Origin: Piezodorus guildinii
Lineage: Eukaryota; Arthropoda; Insecta; Hemiptera; Pentatomidae
Reading direction: 5' to 3'
DNA: 64,000 nucleotides
NCBI GenBank assembly: GCA_023052935.1
Contig: CM041294.1
Span: 97,099,616-97,163,615, forward strand
This document shows, in pieces, positions 20,911 through 30,880 of this stretch. A model generated the notes under the pieces. It saw only the letters and a list, made by a program, of their open reading frames with translations. It did no database searches and had not been told where the DNA came from. The position numbers and the translations under genes were made by a program. The stretch's first letter is position 1, and each line of letters opens with the position of its first letter.

Positions 20911-22666
20911 CTTACCCTCTGGTTTTATTTTCGAACAAAATACAAATACAAATATAATATGTATAGCTGTCAGATTTGTCCTTCTGTTACCCGGAGGTAT
21001 TCTAAAGAGGATTGCTATATGCGCTGGATGCACTAGTAATCTTTCAAGGGCTTCTTCTAAGCCTTTATTTATCCATTGCAAAATGGGAGGGACCATTCTT
21101 CAGGGTTTTGGCAATAAATTGAGTTCAGACATAGTCCGATCTCCTTCCCTCGGCGACAACGTCAACGAGAGGTAGTGATCCTTGCCACCTCCCAGGCTTG
21201 GGTGGTGGGGTGATATCAGAAAATAATGGATTAGCACAGGCCTTCAGCCCATCAAAAAATTTAATGTGCCTCCGGCTGATATATTCAGGCACTGTTGGCA
21301 ATACTAATTCCTGATGAAGGATATGGTTTCTGGCCCTCTGTAAGTTGGTACCTCTGACAATCCGCCGAAGGATGGAGTTCTGGAACGTCTGTAATTGTTT
21401 GAGAGTGGACTTAAACAGATGCCGCATCAAGGGCGCACCATAGAGCATAGTCGGACGTATTATAGCCTTGTAGATCTGTAGTTTCAGCCTCAGTGAGAGC
21501 TGAGGTGACGTGAGTAGATGATTAAGTCTATAGCTCTTTCTCCTGGCCAGTTTGAGTCGTTCCCGTACGTGACTAGATAAGGTGAGGTGCCTATCTAGAG
21601 TGACGCCCAGGTAGAGGATTGAATTAGAGACTGGCAGTGTTTCTCCGTTCACTTTAAAATCAGTGGGCAAAGCGCTCTTCCCCTTCTGGAACGACATGAC
21701 AATAGCATCTGTCTTCTTCGGGTTCACCCTAATGCCAATCTCCTTCAGCTCATCTACAATAGTGGTCGATGCTCCTTGTGCCAGGGTGAGAGCCCTTTTC
21801 GGTCTCATACTAGAAGCATAGATGCCAATGTCATCGGCGTAGGCTGCTACCAGTGCCATTGGGTGCTTCATTGAGATCACTTTTGCTGTAAAGATCACAA
21901 ACAATAGTGGTCCCAATACAGAACCTTGAGGAACCCCACAAATGGTGTCATTTGAAGTTGACAATTTATCGCCTACCCTTACGACGAAGGATCTCCCGCT
22001 TAAGTAGCTTCTGATCAATCGGCATAATGAAGCTGGAAAACGATAGTCTTCCAACTGGCGAAGCAGTAACTCGTGGGATACACAATCAAACGCCTGTGTG
22101 CAGTCCAGCGAGATGAACGCCGTGGCTTCATTGTTCTTCGTCATACGCTCTATGGTGTGCCTTTGAAGTTTCACTAAATGATGATCGCAGGCTACGCCTC
22201 GTGAGAATCCGGTCTGTTCTGGTGGAATGATGGACTCCTCACTGCAGTGCTCTAGCAGATGGTGATGGATCAGCCTCTCGAACACCTTGCTCATATGCGA
22301 AAGGAGACTGATAGGCCGATAATGCTCTGGTGAGTCTCCATTCTTCCCAGGCTTAAGTAGCGGCACTATGATCGCTTGCTTCCAGTCATCGGGGAAGTAT
22401 GAGATCCGCATACAGGAGTTAAAAATGTTTAATAAGAAGGCTTTACCCCTCCGTGGTAGCATCTTCAATAGTACATACGGAATATCATCCAGTCCGGAAG
22501 CCTTGTTACCCTTGGTGCGTCGTAGTACCGACTCAAGCTGTCCGAAGGTGGCTTGGGGGAAGATGATCGGCTGTGGGAAGATGATCGGCTGTTGGGAAGA
22601 TGATCGGCTGTTAAATGCTCCCACACTACCTGCGGGAAGACCAACGTCCCCTAATGAAAAGAGGAT
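20866..22666 (-). mobile_element. Jockey-like LINE, 5'-truncated, with poly(A) and 12-bp TSD
   Basis: Minus-strand non-LTR element. Its 3' end is a run of about 44 A (T on plus, about 20866-20910). It is flanked by the 12-bp duplication ATTTTGAGATAA. The coding region begins within the reverse transcriptase, so the 5' half including the endonuclease is missing, as is usual for truncated LINE insertions. The long open frame and sharp target duplication indicate a young insertion. Confidence 0.9.
21125..22624 (-). pseudogene. LINE reverse transcriptase (5'-truncated, frame intact)
   Basis: About 500 uninterrupted codons. RT motifs in order: KGNKASGLDDIPY, WKQAIIVPLLKPGK with YRPISLLSHMSKVFE, QTGFSRGVACDHH, ISLDCTQAFDCVSH (first catalytic Asp), CGVPQGSVLGPLLF, AYADDIGIY (catalytic Asp pair), then the thumb LGVTLDRHLTLSSHV and a C-terminal TMLYGAPLM region. 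Closest in style to the jockey clade. The start is arbitrary because the 5' end is lost. The short frame 20836-21096 is the same element's 3' end and poly(A). Confidence 0.88.
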
Positions 22667-22850
22667 ATTTTGAGATAAAAATAAATTGTGAAATTATATT
22701 GAATTTCAATGGAAACATGTGTTTTATTAAATAATGTATTATATTATTATTTATGAGAATCAGTTAGTTGTATTGGCTTTTCAACACTCTACATTAACTT
22801 TTACAATATTGTGTATAAGATAATAATTTTTCTAAAATTTAAAGCTTTCC
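22667..22850 (-). repeat. Repeat family A, copy 4 (right part)
   Basis: Continues from 20865 with ACATGTGTTTTATTAAATAA and GAGAATCAGTTAGTT, as in copy 1 at 3540-3610. Confidence 0.8.
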
Positions 22851-23033
22851 AACGGCACATTATATTACTGTATATATATTAGTGTATATTACTGTTTTTG
22901 AAATGAAATGAAATGAAAAAACTTCTTTATTATCCTGGGACTAAAGTCCCTTAAGAATAAAATAACATACATAATTGATGACTTACATGATGGATCTTAG
23001 GAGGGATACAATTCCAAAGAGTGGTTGCTTTGG

Positions 23034-23336
23034 CTAGAAAGGACTTGTCAAAGGCAGCAGTACGGTGAGGGTACCTGATTTAACAGTACCTGATTTTACG
23101 GTACCTGATTTAAATTGCAGGGATTTGAAGATGTAGCTGGGACGATGAGTTCTGATAACCTGGTAGAGGAAGGAGGCTAGGAAATACTGGCATCTGTAAC
23201 GAGTATAACGCCAGCTTAACTCGGCGTAATACTGGGTTATATGCGTGTCTCTGGTGATCCCGAATACAAACCGTATTGCACAGTTCATAATATGCTTGAG
23301 TTTTGCTTCGAGCTCACCTGAAAGTCCGCTGTACAC
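23034..23336 (-). pseudogene. LINE family L ORF2, C-terminal segment
   Basis: KLKHIMNCAIRFVFGITRDT, then YAELSWRYTRYRCQYFLASF and LYQVIRTHRPSY. The same segment is recognisable in the second copy at 40063-40515 (LKLIMNIFLQFVFGTSRRSH). Confidence 0.7.
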
Positions 23337-23779
23337 CTCGCATCCGTAGTCAAAGTGGGGAAAGACAAGGGAAGAAACAAGGAGTTTACGAATATTGAAT
23401 GGTAGGAGGTGATGGAGGCGACGGAATTGCTTTAGGGTTGCTATGGTTCGGCGGGATATTTGGGAGATGTGCGGTTTCCAAGAGAGAGTTTGATCAAGAG
23501 TAATACCTAAGTTCTTGACAGATGAATGAAAAGAGATAGGAGTATTGTTTAGGAAAAGGTTGGGAGCTGGGAAAGGATTTTAGGAGAGCAGGTGATGCTA
23601 TCAGGATGGCTTTTGTTTTTTCAGCGCTTAGTAGGAGTTTGTTGCTGTTTGACCAAGCACTTATATTGTTTATGTCCTCCTGAAGTTTAGAGATGGCATC
23701 AGGAAATTCATTTGGGGTAAAGGAAATATAAATCTGAATATCGTCGGCATAGAGGTGGTATTAGGAGTGCTTGATGGAG

Positions 23780-24472
23780 AGCGGAAGATCATTTATGAAT
23801 ATGGAGAAAAGGGTAGGAGATAACGAGGAACCTTGGAGTACACCTTTTGTTAGAGGCAATGAGTCAGAGCGGGGTTAGGAATGATTGAAACCATTGAAGA
23901 ACGCCTGTGGATACTGGGAGTCTATGGAGTTTGGTTAAGAGGATATTATGGTCGACAGAATCGAAGGCTTTGGAAAAATCAAGCAAAACAAGGATTGTTA
24001 TTTTGTGCTGATCTATGGCCTTGTGAAGATCTTGGGAAATGTGGGAGAGAGCAGAGTGAGTAGAATAGCCAGGCCGAAAACCAGACTGGAAGGGGTTCAA
24101 AAGGTTATTTTGCTCGAGGTAAAGGGATAACTGAGATTGGACCAGACGCTCTAAAGGTTTAGAAAGGAGAGAAATTGGGCGAAAGTCATTAGGAGATACC
24201 GGATTTGAGTTTTTCTTCAGTGGACGGACCAGAGCGGTTTTCCCGGAAGTTGGGAAGGTTGCACTGTCTAGAGAAAAGTTATAGATATGATATATTATTG
24301 GAAGTATGGAAGGAAGCGAGCCTTTGATTAGTTTTACTGGGATATTGTCAGGTCCGTAGTCATTGGTTCGGGATTTACGAATAGAATTAAAGAGGTCCTC
24401 AGGGGTGATATGGGAAAAAAAGAATGAATCCGGATGAAATGGTGCATGGGTGCAGGCATCGGCGTCTGACAT
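23780..24472 (-). pseudogene. LINE family L reverse transcriptase (frameshifted)
   Basis: NDYGPDNIPVKLIKGS, NDFRPISLLSKPLERLV, QSGFRPGYSTHSAL, LVLLDFSKAFDSVDH (first Asp). A frame change near 23865 follows, then GVLQGSSLSPTLFSIFINDL and YADDIQIY (catalytic pair). Typical of the CR1/L2/Daphne group. Confidence 0.85.
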
Positions 24473-24557
24473 GATAAATGAGAGGAGCAGGAAGCAAAGT
24501 GGGTATTAAGATCATCAGCGGAAATAGGAATAGGTTGGTTATGGGTGTGTTTTCCAG

Positions 24558-25994
24558 TTAGGAAAAGGATAGTTTACGCAGGATTGTCCATTTGGTTTTG
24601 GAGTCGGAAGCACAAGATAAGGATTGCTGAAAATATTGGGATTTAGCTTGGCGTATCATGGATTGGGTACTGTTTCTGGGAAGTTTGAAGGTAGAGTAAT
24701 CTCTAGGAAGACGGGAGCGCCTGAATCGTCGCCTTGCAGCATCCCTGTGCCTCATGCATTCCCTAATTTCAGGCGTTAACCAAGGAGCAGGAGGGTGTCG
24801 GATTTTCTTTGTTATAAGAGGAGCATGGTTGTCTAGGATATTATGGAGATGACAGGTAAGGGTTTCGACCATAGAATCTACGGTCCTAAGCGAGTACATG
24901 GTGTTCCATGGGATAGCTTCAAGATCTGGCGCCAAGATTTCAGAGGAAAGGGTGTTAAGGTTACGAAAAGAAATGGTTCTTGGGGAAAATAGAGTGATCG
25001 GAAGATTATAGGATATCTGGATAAGGTCGTGTGCAGACAAGAACGGAACAGGACGTTGAGACGAGACGAGGAGTTTATCAGCAGAATCCAGAATATACAG
25101 ATTGAGCCAGGATTCTGAGGACTGGGTGTGGTGTGTGGGATTATATGGTACAATATAAAGATCGAGAGAGAAGAGAAGGTTGGTTAAGTAGGCATGGTCT
25201 GAGGAAGGCAACAATAGGTTGGTGTTAAAATCCCCAGTGAGGATGATATTGTTATAGGATGGGATTAGATTGTAAAGAGTGGATTCGAATTCTGTCTCAA
25301 AGGGTACTCTGGGAGGGCGGTATATGACTCCAAATAGTAGAGAATGGGAAGCTGTGGATATTTCGGCGAAAAGGTATTCGAGGTGAGGGCAATCGGAATG
25401 GGGTGATTGAATGAGTTGTTTGGATTTGAGGCTGTCATGAACAAAGAGACTCACACCACCACCCGTTCGGTCTTCTCTATCATGACGGAGCAATGTGTAA
25501 TTCGGAAGGGAAACTTGCGATGTCGGAATTGTAGGTTTCAGCCAGGTTTCAGAAACAGCTATTAAGTGATAAAAGTTATGGAGGAAAAAGTCATGGAATT
25601 CATCAATATGGGCTAGGAGTGACAGTGCGTTGACGTGACAGGTTAAAAGGACATTAGTCATGGGAAAGGGAAGTTGGAAGTAGTAAACAGAGATGGTGGG
25701 CCATGAGAAAAAGGGGAGCGAGGAATGAGAAGGTGAATAAACCTGCAGTGCATTGACATTATTTGTGGAATAAGAACTAGAAACATAAACATTCTTAAGA
25801 AATAGAAATAAAACAAACATAATATAGAAAATCAAAAAGGTTTTTACAATTTCAACAGCTGTTAGTAGACTGTACATAGCGAATAAAAATAAAATAATTA
25901 TTACTCTGGTTGAGTTAGATAACAAAAACATTTTTAATAAAAAAAATTTTATGTTAAAAAACACCAAAAGTAAAGAAAAAATATATTTGCACAT
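24558..25994 (-). pseudogene. LINE family L AP-type endonuclease region
   Basis: After a hydrophobic, probably non-coding N-terminal stretch: HVNALSLLAHIDEFHDFF, LIAVSETWLKP (catalytic Glu), TGGGVSLFVHDSL, VIYRPPRVPFETEFE, LTGDFNTNLLLP (catalytic Asp-Asn). Then an arginine-rich APWLTPEIRECMRHRDAARR linker. The last codons run out of the conserved frame near 24560, where the RT continues in another frame. Confidence 0.82.
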
Positions 25995-26079
25995 TTCTCC
26001 TTTAGTTGGATATCGTATTCGTTCAAATTAAATATTAATCCGTTTTTTATCAGTACTAAATATATGATGTAGTTATTTT

Positions 26080-26398
26080 TATAGATTCTACAAAATTAAA
26101 GGTAGTTTAGAGGAAGAAAATATCAGCATTTAAGTCCTGTCACAATATTTCAATCAGAATGACACCTAACCTACATGATATTAAAGCCCATTAAATTTTA
26201 CACTGATATATCGAGTTTAATCAAAATCGTTTGAACTGTTTTTGAGAAAATGATAAAACAGTGCTAAATGCATGGACATTAAGTGGTTCTTCTGGTTAGC
26301 TGATTTTGATTAAAAAGTTGCTGTAACATCTCAGACTTATAGTTGTCTTAAATATGAAATTTCAGTATTGACGACTTTTCGTTTTTGAGATAGACATA

Positions 26399-26455
<57 letters not shown>

Positions 26456-26563
26456 CACACGGACACAAACACAGACCTTTTTTGCGGAACTTGGTCATTT
26501 GGACTCAGGGCACCATAAAATACCTTCCCTATTTTATATATAGGTAAGTGAAAGTAAAGACTG
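26080..26563 (-). repeat. Repeat family A, copy 5
   Basis: Reverse complement begins CTTTACTTTCACTTACC and contains the tract TTGCGGAACTTGGTCATTTG (plus sense) next to an expanded dinucleotide repeat. Left part has ATTTCAATCAGAATGACACC and AAGCCCATTAAATTTTACAC, shared with copies 2, 3 and 6. Confidence 0.8.
26399..26453. repeat. (CA)n microsatellite inside family A copy
   Basis: About 26 CA units where other family A copies have a short GTGTGTG stretch. It is an expansion of an internal seed within the element. Confidence 0.95.
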
Positions 26564-27104
26564 AAAACTATCATAATGGTAAAATTTGTTTTGAGGAGAA
26601 TTTAATTCAAGGTGCATTCATCAAAACACTTTAAGTAAGTAAAGTAATATTTCTTTCAATCCCAATATCCGTCTAGTGTCATAAATATTTTGACTTCAGG
26701 CCCTATCTTTTCTTCTCCAAACTCTTCCAATAAAATCATTCCCCAACTCCTGACCGACTTGGAATACACTTATAATGATTATCTTATCATTAATTCAAAC
26801 GAGGATAAGGAGTTGCCCTACGTTTCCGTTTGCAATATTATTCTAACCACCTTCAGCACCCTCCATCCTTATCTTGCAATCTTTCTTGACAATTTTTCAA
26901 AGATTTTTTCTCCTAACATGTAATTATACTACACCTTTCATTTATTTCATTCTGATTTATATTACTCCTTTTTTTTTATCACGGATCCTATATATTTTAG
27001 TCCCAACATGTATGTCATTTAAATAGTCCAATATAATCTTCACAATCAAATAAATGGTATCTTTCTTCTCCTTTATTTTATTTTATTTTTTCATTACACT
27101 TTTA
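26564..27104. other. No recognised feature
   Basis: A 77-codon frame at 26690-26923 has no recognisable motif and no splice context that would make it an exon. The rest is AT-rich. Confidence 0.4.
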
Positions 27105-27681
27105 CTTTCACTTACTCATATATGAAATGTATAGTAAGGGGAACTATTGGTAAGATATGTTTGAAGTCTGACATGTAAATGAAAACGAAAAGTCCTATGA
27201 AACTAAAATTTCATATTTATTCACCAGCGAGCCAGAAGAGTCACTTTACACTATGCATTTTGCCCCTTTTTACGAATTTCTCAAAAACAGCTCGAACGAT
27301 TTTTTTTTCATTTTTTATTTAACTCGCTATTTCAATGTAAAATTTAATGGGCATTAATATAATAGGTTTCATTCTGAATGAAATAGTTTGACAGGGCTTT
27401 AATAGTTTAAATTTTCTTCTTTTCCTTTCCTTCAGTTCCTTTAATTTTGTACATTCCATAAAATTAACTGTATCATCTCATTAGCATTGGTAAAATATGG
27501 ATAAATTATAAGTTAAACAAATTAGTTATCCAATTAAAGAAGAGCAAAAAAATAAATATTTATGCAATTTTTGATTTTTTGTACATAAGAACATTAATTT
27601 AGATCCATAATATATTGTTGTAAACCTGAAGATTTTATAAAACACATTAACCTCCACACAAAATTGTAAAAGTTAATGGAT
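27105..27681 (+). repeat. Repeat family A, copy 6 (right end lost)
   Basis: Begins ACTTTTACTTTCACTTACTC. Proceeds through AGCTCGAACGATTTTTTT and ATTTAATGGGCATTAATAT to ACACAAAATTGTAAAAGTTA. It is cut off where the 109-bp tandem repeat begins. Confidence 0.78.
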
Positions 27682-28010
27682 AGTATAATCGGTAACGAGC
27701 CCTTGGCAACGCAGCTACCGAGCCTGGTATCGAATAAATACGAAAAAGTTAAAATAAACCTATTCTTGAGCGAGCGCGATAAAAATTAACAGTATAATCG
27801 GTAACGAGCCCTTGGCAACGCAGCTACCGAGCCTGGTATCGAATAAATACGAAAAAGTTAAAATAAACCTATTCTTAAGGGAGCGCGATTAAAATTAATA
27901 GTATAATCGGTAACGAACCCTTGTCACCGCAGCTACCGAGCCTGGTATGGAATAAAGTAACCCAGCTACTGAGACTAAAATCTAGTAAATACGAAAAAGT
28001 TTAAATAAAA
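27682..28010. repeat. 109-bp tandem repeat, about three copies
   Basis: AGTATAATCGGTAACGARCC recurs at 27682, 27791 and 27900. Units contain CGCAGCTACCGAGCCTGGTA, CGAAAAAGTTAAAATAAACC and GGGAGCGCGAT. The third unit is divergent and rearranged. Confidence 0.9.
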
Positions 28011-28425
28011 TAGTAACATTTTATTCCAATAGTAAAAAAAAATATAATCATAGGACCCTATATCGATTTCATCCGAAGAGTTTACAATAATCTATAAGCC
28101 CGTTATCTTAATAATAATAATTTATACTTATCAATTTTTTATGAAAAGTTTAAATTAGTCGATGATATGGAAGCAAATATGGCTTAAAGAAATTATTAAT
28201 AGACCTCAATATCGATGAAATCAGTACTTAATAGATGTATGTAATATAATCTATTCTGGCCACCTCATATAAAAAAGTAATCAAGTACTCAAAAGTACGA
28301 ACATTTGTATTACAGAGGGAAATAGAAAGTAATCAGGAGGAAAGCTGAGTAGATTTTGTAATCAGCAGCGAGCATTGTTTGATTACTGTAATCAGTACTC
28401 ATTGTTTTTTTTTAGTATTTTCCCA

Positions 28426-29924
28426 TCAGGTGAGGTAACCTCTTAACCGCCTTCCATAGGTAAAACAACCTCACAAGTGCCCTCGTAAGGTAAGATAAAC
28501 TCTTAACGGCCTTCCTTAGGTAAAACAACCTCACAATTGCCCTCGTAAGGCGAAATAACCTCTCAACCGCCTTTCTTAGCTAAAACATTCTTACAAAGCC
28601 CTCGTAAGGCGAAATAACCTCTCAACGGCCTTTCTTAGCTAAAACATTCTTACAAGAGCCCTCGTAAGGCGAAATAACCTCTCAACGGCCTTCCTTGGGT
28701 AAAACAACCTCACAATTGCCCTCGTAAGGCGAAATAACCTCTCAACGGCCTTCCTTGGGTAAAACAACCTCACAATTGCCCTCGTAAGGCGAAATAACCT
28801 CTCAACGGCCTTCCTTGGGTAAAACAACCTCACAATTGCCCTCGTAAGGCGAAATAACCTCTCAACGGCCTTCCTTAAGTAAAACAACCTCACAATTGCC
28901 CTCGTAAGGCGAAATAACCTCTCAACGGCCTTCCTTAAGTAAAACAACCTCACAATTGCCCTCGTTAGGCGAAATAACCTCTCAACGGCCTTCCTTAAGT
29001 AAAACAACCTCACAATTGCCCTCGTAAGGCGAAATAACCTCTCAACGGCCTTCCTTAAGTAAAACAACCTCACAATTGCCCTCGTAAGGCGAAATAACCT
29101 CTCAACGGCCTTCCTTAAGTAAAACAACCTCACAATTGCCCTCGTAAGGCGAAATAACCTCTCAACCGCCTTTCTTAGCTAAAACATTCTTACAAGAGCC
29201 CTCGTAAGGCGAAATAACCTCTCAACGGCCTTCCTTGGGTAAAACAACCTCACAATTGCCCTCGTAAGGCGAAATAACCTCTCAACGGCCTTCCTTAGGT
29301 AAAACAACCTCACAATTGCCCTCGTTAGGCGAAATAACCTCTCATCGGCCTTCCTTAAGTAAAACAACCTCACAATTGCCCTCGTAAGGCGAAATAACCT
29401 CTCAACGGCCTTCCTTAAGTAAAACAACCTCACAATTGCCCTCGTAAGGCGAAATAACCTCTCAACGGCCTTCCTTAAGTAAAACAACCTCACAATTGCC
29501 CTCGTAAGGCGAAATAACCTCTCAACGGCCTTTCTTAGCTAAAACATTCTTACAAGAGCCCTCGTAAGGCGAAATAACCTCTCAACGGCCTTCCTTGGGT
29601 AAAACAACCTCACAATTGCCCTCGTAAGGCGAAATAACCTCTCAACGGCCTTCCTTAAGTAAAACAACCTCACAATTGCCCTCGTAAGGCGAAATAACCT
29701 CTCAACGGCCTTCCTTAGGTAAAACAACCTCACAATTGCCCTCGTAAGGCGAAATAACCTCTCAACGGCCTTCCTTAAGTAAAACAACCTCACAATTGCC
29801 CTCGTAAGGCGAAATAACCTCTCAACCGCCTTTCTTAGCTAAAACATTCTTACAAGAGCCCTCGTAAGGCGAAATAACATCTCAACGGCCTTCCTTGGGT
29901 AAAACAACCTCAAAAGTGTCCTCG
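28426..29924. repeat. 60-bp satellite array (about 25 units) with higher-order structure
   Basis: Tandem units of exactly 60 bp with core GCCCTCGTAAGGCGAAATAA and CCTCTCAACGGCCTTCCTTR. A divergent unit with TTTCTTAGCTAAAACATTCT starts lines at about 28571, 28631, 29171, 29531 and 29831. From the second on it is always followed by a unit carrying TTCCTTGGGT. This gives spacings of 9, 6 and 5 units. Because 60 is a multiple of 3, long minus-strand frames (20-residue repeat with RLFYLRKAVERLFRLTRA) stay open; there is no start context, splice site or composition to suggest translation. Confidence 0.95.
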
Positions 29925-30098
29925 TGTTGTAAAACCATTGAAGAATTTATTACCAATTTAATAAAGGTTTTAATTAACAAAAACATCGCTTACAAAACAT
30001 ACATAACTAATTTAAATGTGATACATTACAAAACAACAAATAACCTCTCTCAATTTAAATGAACATGTGTTGAAGGTAATTATTCATCCGCTCATTCA
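29925..30098 (-). mobile_element. Gypsy LTR (174 bp) with adjacent polypurine tract
   Basis: On the plus strand it begins TGTTGTAAAACC and ends CATCCGCTCATTCA, so TG...CA. It directly abuts the satellite on the left. On its right is CCCCTCCCT, i.e. the purine tract AGGGAGGGG in minus sense, and then the gypsy pol stop codon. This is the expected order pol - PPT - 3' LTR. The 5' LTR is not in the window. Confidence 0.7.
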
Positions 30099-30105
30099 CC
30101 CCTCC

Positions 30106-30552
30106 CTAAAAAGTGACATAGTCCTTGAGGTAAGCAGGAGGTCGTTTTTCACGGCTAGGACGATTTACTGTCGACGTGCTTCCTCCAATGCCCATGTCTT
30201 GGGCCAAATCCTCTTCAGTTTTGTCATCCACCGTCCGAGGGTCTACCATAGTAGTCTTAGAATTGTTTTCTAAAACTGGAATTTCATTGGTATAATTTCC
30301 TGTTATCAAGGAATCACCAGGAGGAGCCAAGTGTCGAGTTGAAACGGTAGTCACTCGACCATCAGGGAATTTAATGTATGCATAATCAGGATTAGATTCC
30401 AGCAGTTCCACTTCTTCCACGAGAGGGTCGTATTTGGTAGCTAGGATATAGTTTTTCATTAGCACTGGTCCAGGTTTAGTCAACCAAGTCGGCATAGAGC
30501 AACCGTTGAACGACCGTCGCGGATGATTGAACATGCGCTCGTATGGTGTGGC
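30106..30552 (-). pseudogene. Gypsy pol, integrase C-terminal tail
   Basis: Begins within ATPYERMFNHPRRS (end of integrase core). Continues KYDPLVEEVELLESNPDYAY, FPDGRVTTVSTRHLAP and finishes REKRPPAYLKDYV followed by a stop, a common gypsy pol ending. Reverse transcriptase, RNase H and most of the integrase are absent. The break at about 30553 joins a LINE fragment. Confidence 0.82.
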
Positions 30553-30880
30553 GTTTGTGGAGGTGCAAAGAAGAGTTACCCTCTTGCAATAGAAATGAGA
30601 CTCTGCAGCATATAATTCTGGAGTGCCCAGCGTATGAGACCCAGAGATTGAAATTTCTGGAATTTTTAAATACCTACAATAAAGTAAATATATATGGACA
30701 ATTACTGACTACAAGAAAATCTAAAGAAATCGGAAGGGTGACACAGTTTCTTAACTATATTAAAATATATATATATAGGAAAAAACTAAAAATGGTGATA
30801 GCTACTCATGCTATAAATATTTAGTAATGATGTGGTGATACTGGCTGTATGGAGAGCTCTAATGCCAAGAAGAAGAAGGT
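30553..30880 (+). mobile_element. LINE 3'-end fragment (RNase H/zinc-knuckle tail)
   Basis: Contains C..C spacing followed by RNETLQHIILECPAYETQR, typical of the C-terminal zinc-knuckle region of R1/jockey-type ORF2. It ends near AATGCCAAGAAGAAGAAGG, a common insect LINE tail type. Confidence 0.6.

Larger units (their letters stand above)
22905..26000 (-). mobile_element. CR1/L2-like LINE (family L), nearly full 3' portion
   Basis: Minus-strand element with endonuclease (24558-25994) and reverse transcriptase (23780-24472), then a C-terminal region (23034-23336) and a short 3' UTR. Its end has a stem-loop (GGGACTTTAGTCCC, complement 22938-22951) followed by a TTCATTTCATTTC tail. The same end structure recurs at 32598, 39704, 42345 and 49090. 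Several frameshifts make it non-autonomous. The 5' boundary is uncertain. Confidence 0.85.

Noticed and set aside
26362..26574. 70-codon minus-strand frame with a Cys-Val repeat
   Set aside because: Translation of a (CA)n microsatellite inside a family A repeat.
26690..26923. 77-codon plus-strand frame as a gene
   Set aside because: No motif, no homologous feel, no splice or promoter context; left as unassigned.
28639..29793. Long minus-strand open frames with a 20-residue repeat across the satellite
   Set aside because: The period of 60 bp is a multiple of three, so any stop-free frame stays open. No start context, splice sites or non-repetitive flanks; treated as satellite only.
28426..29924. 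CRISPR-like regular array
   Set aside because: Units are contiguous 60-bp tandem repeats with no unique spacers, in a eukaryotic genome.
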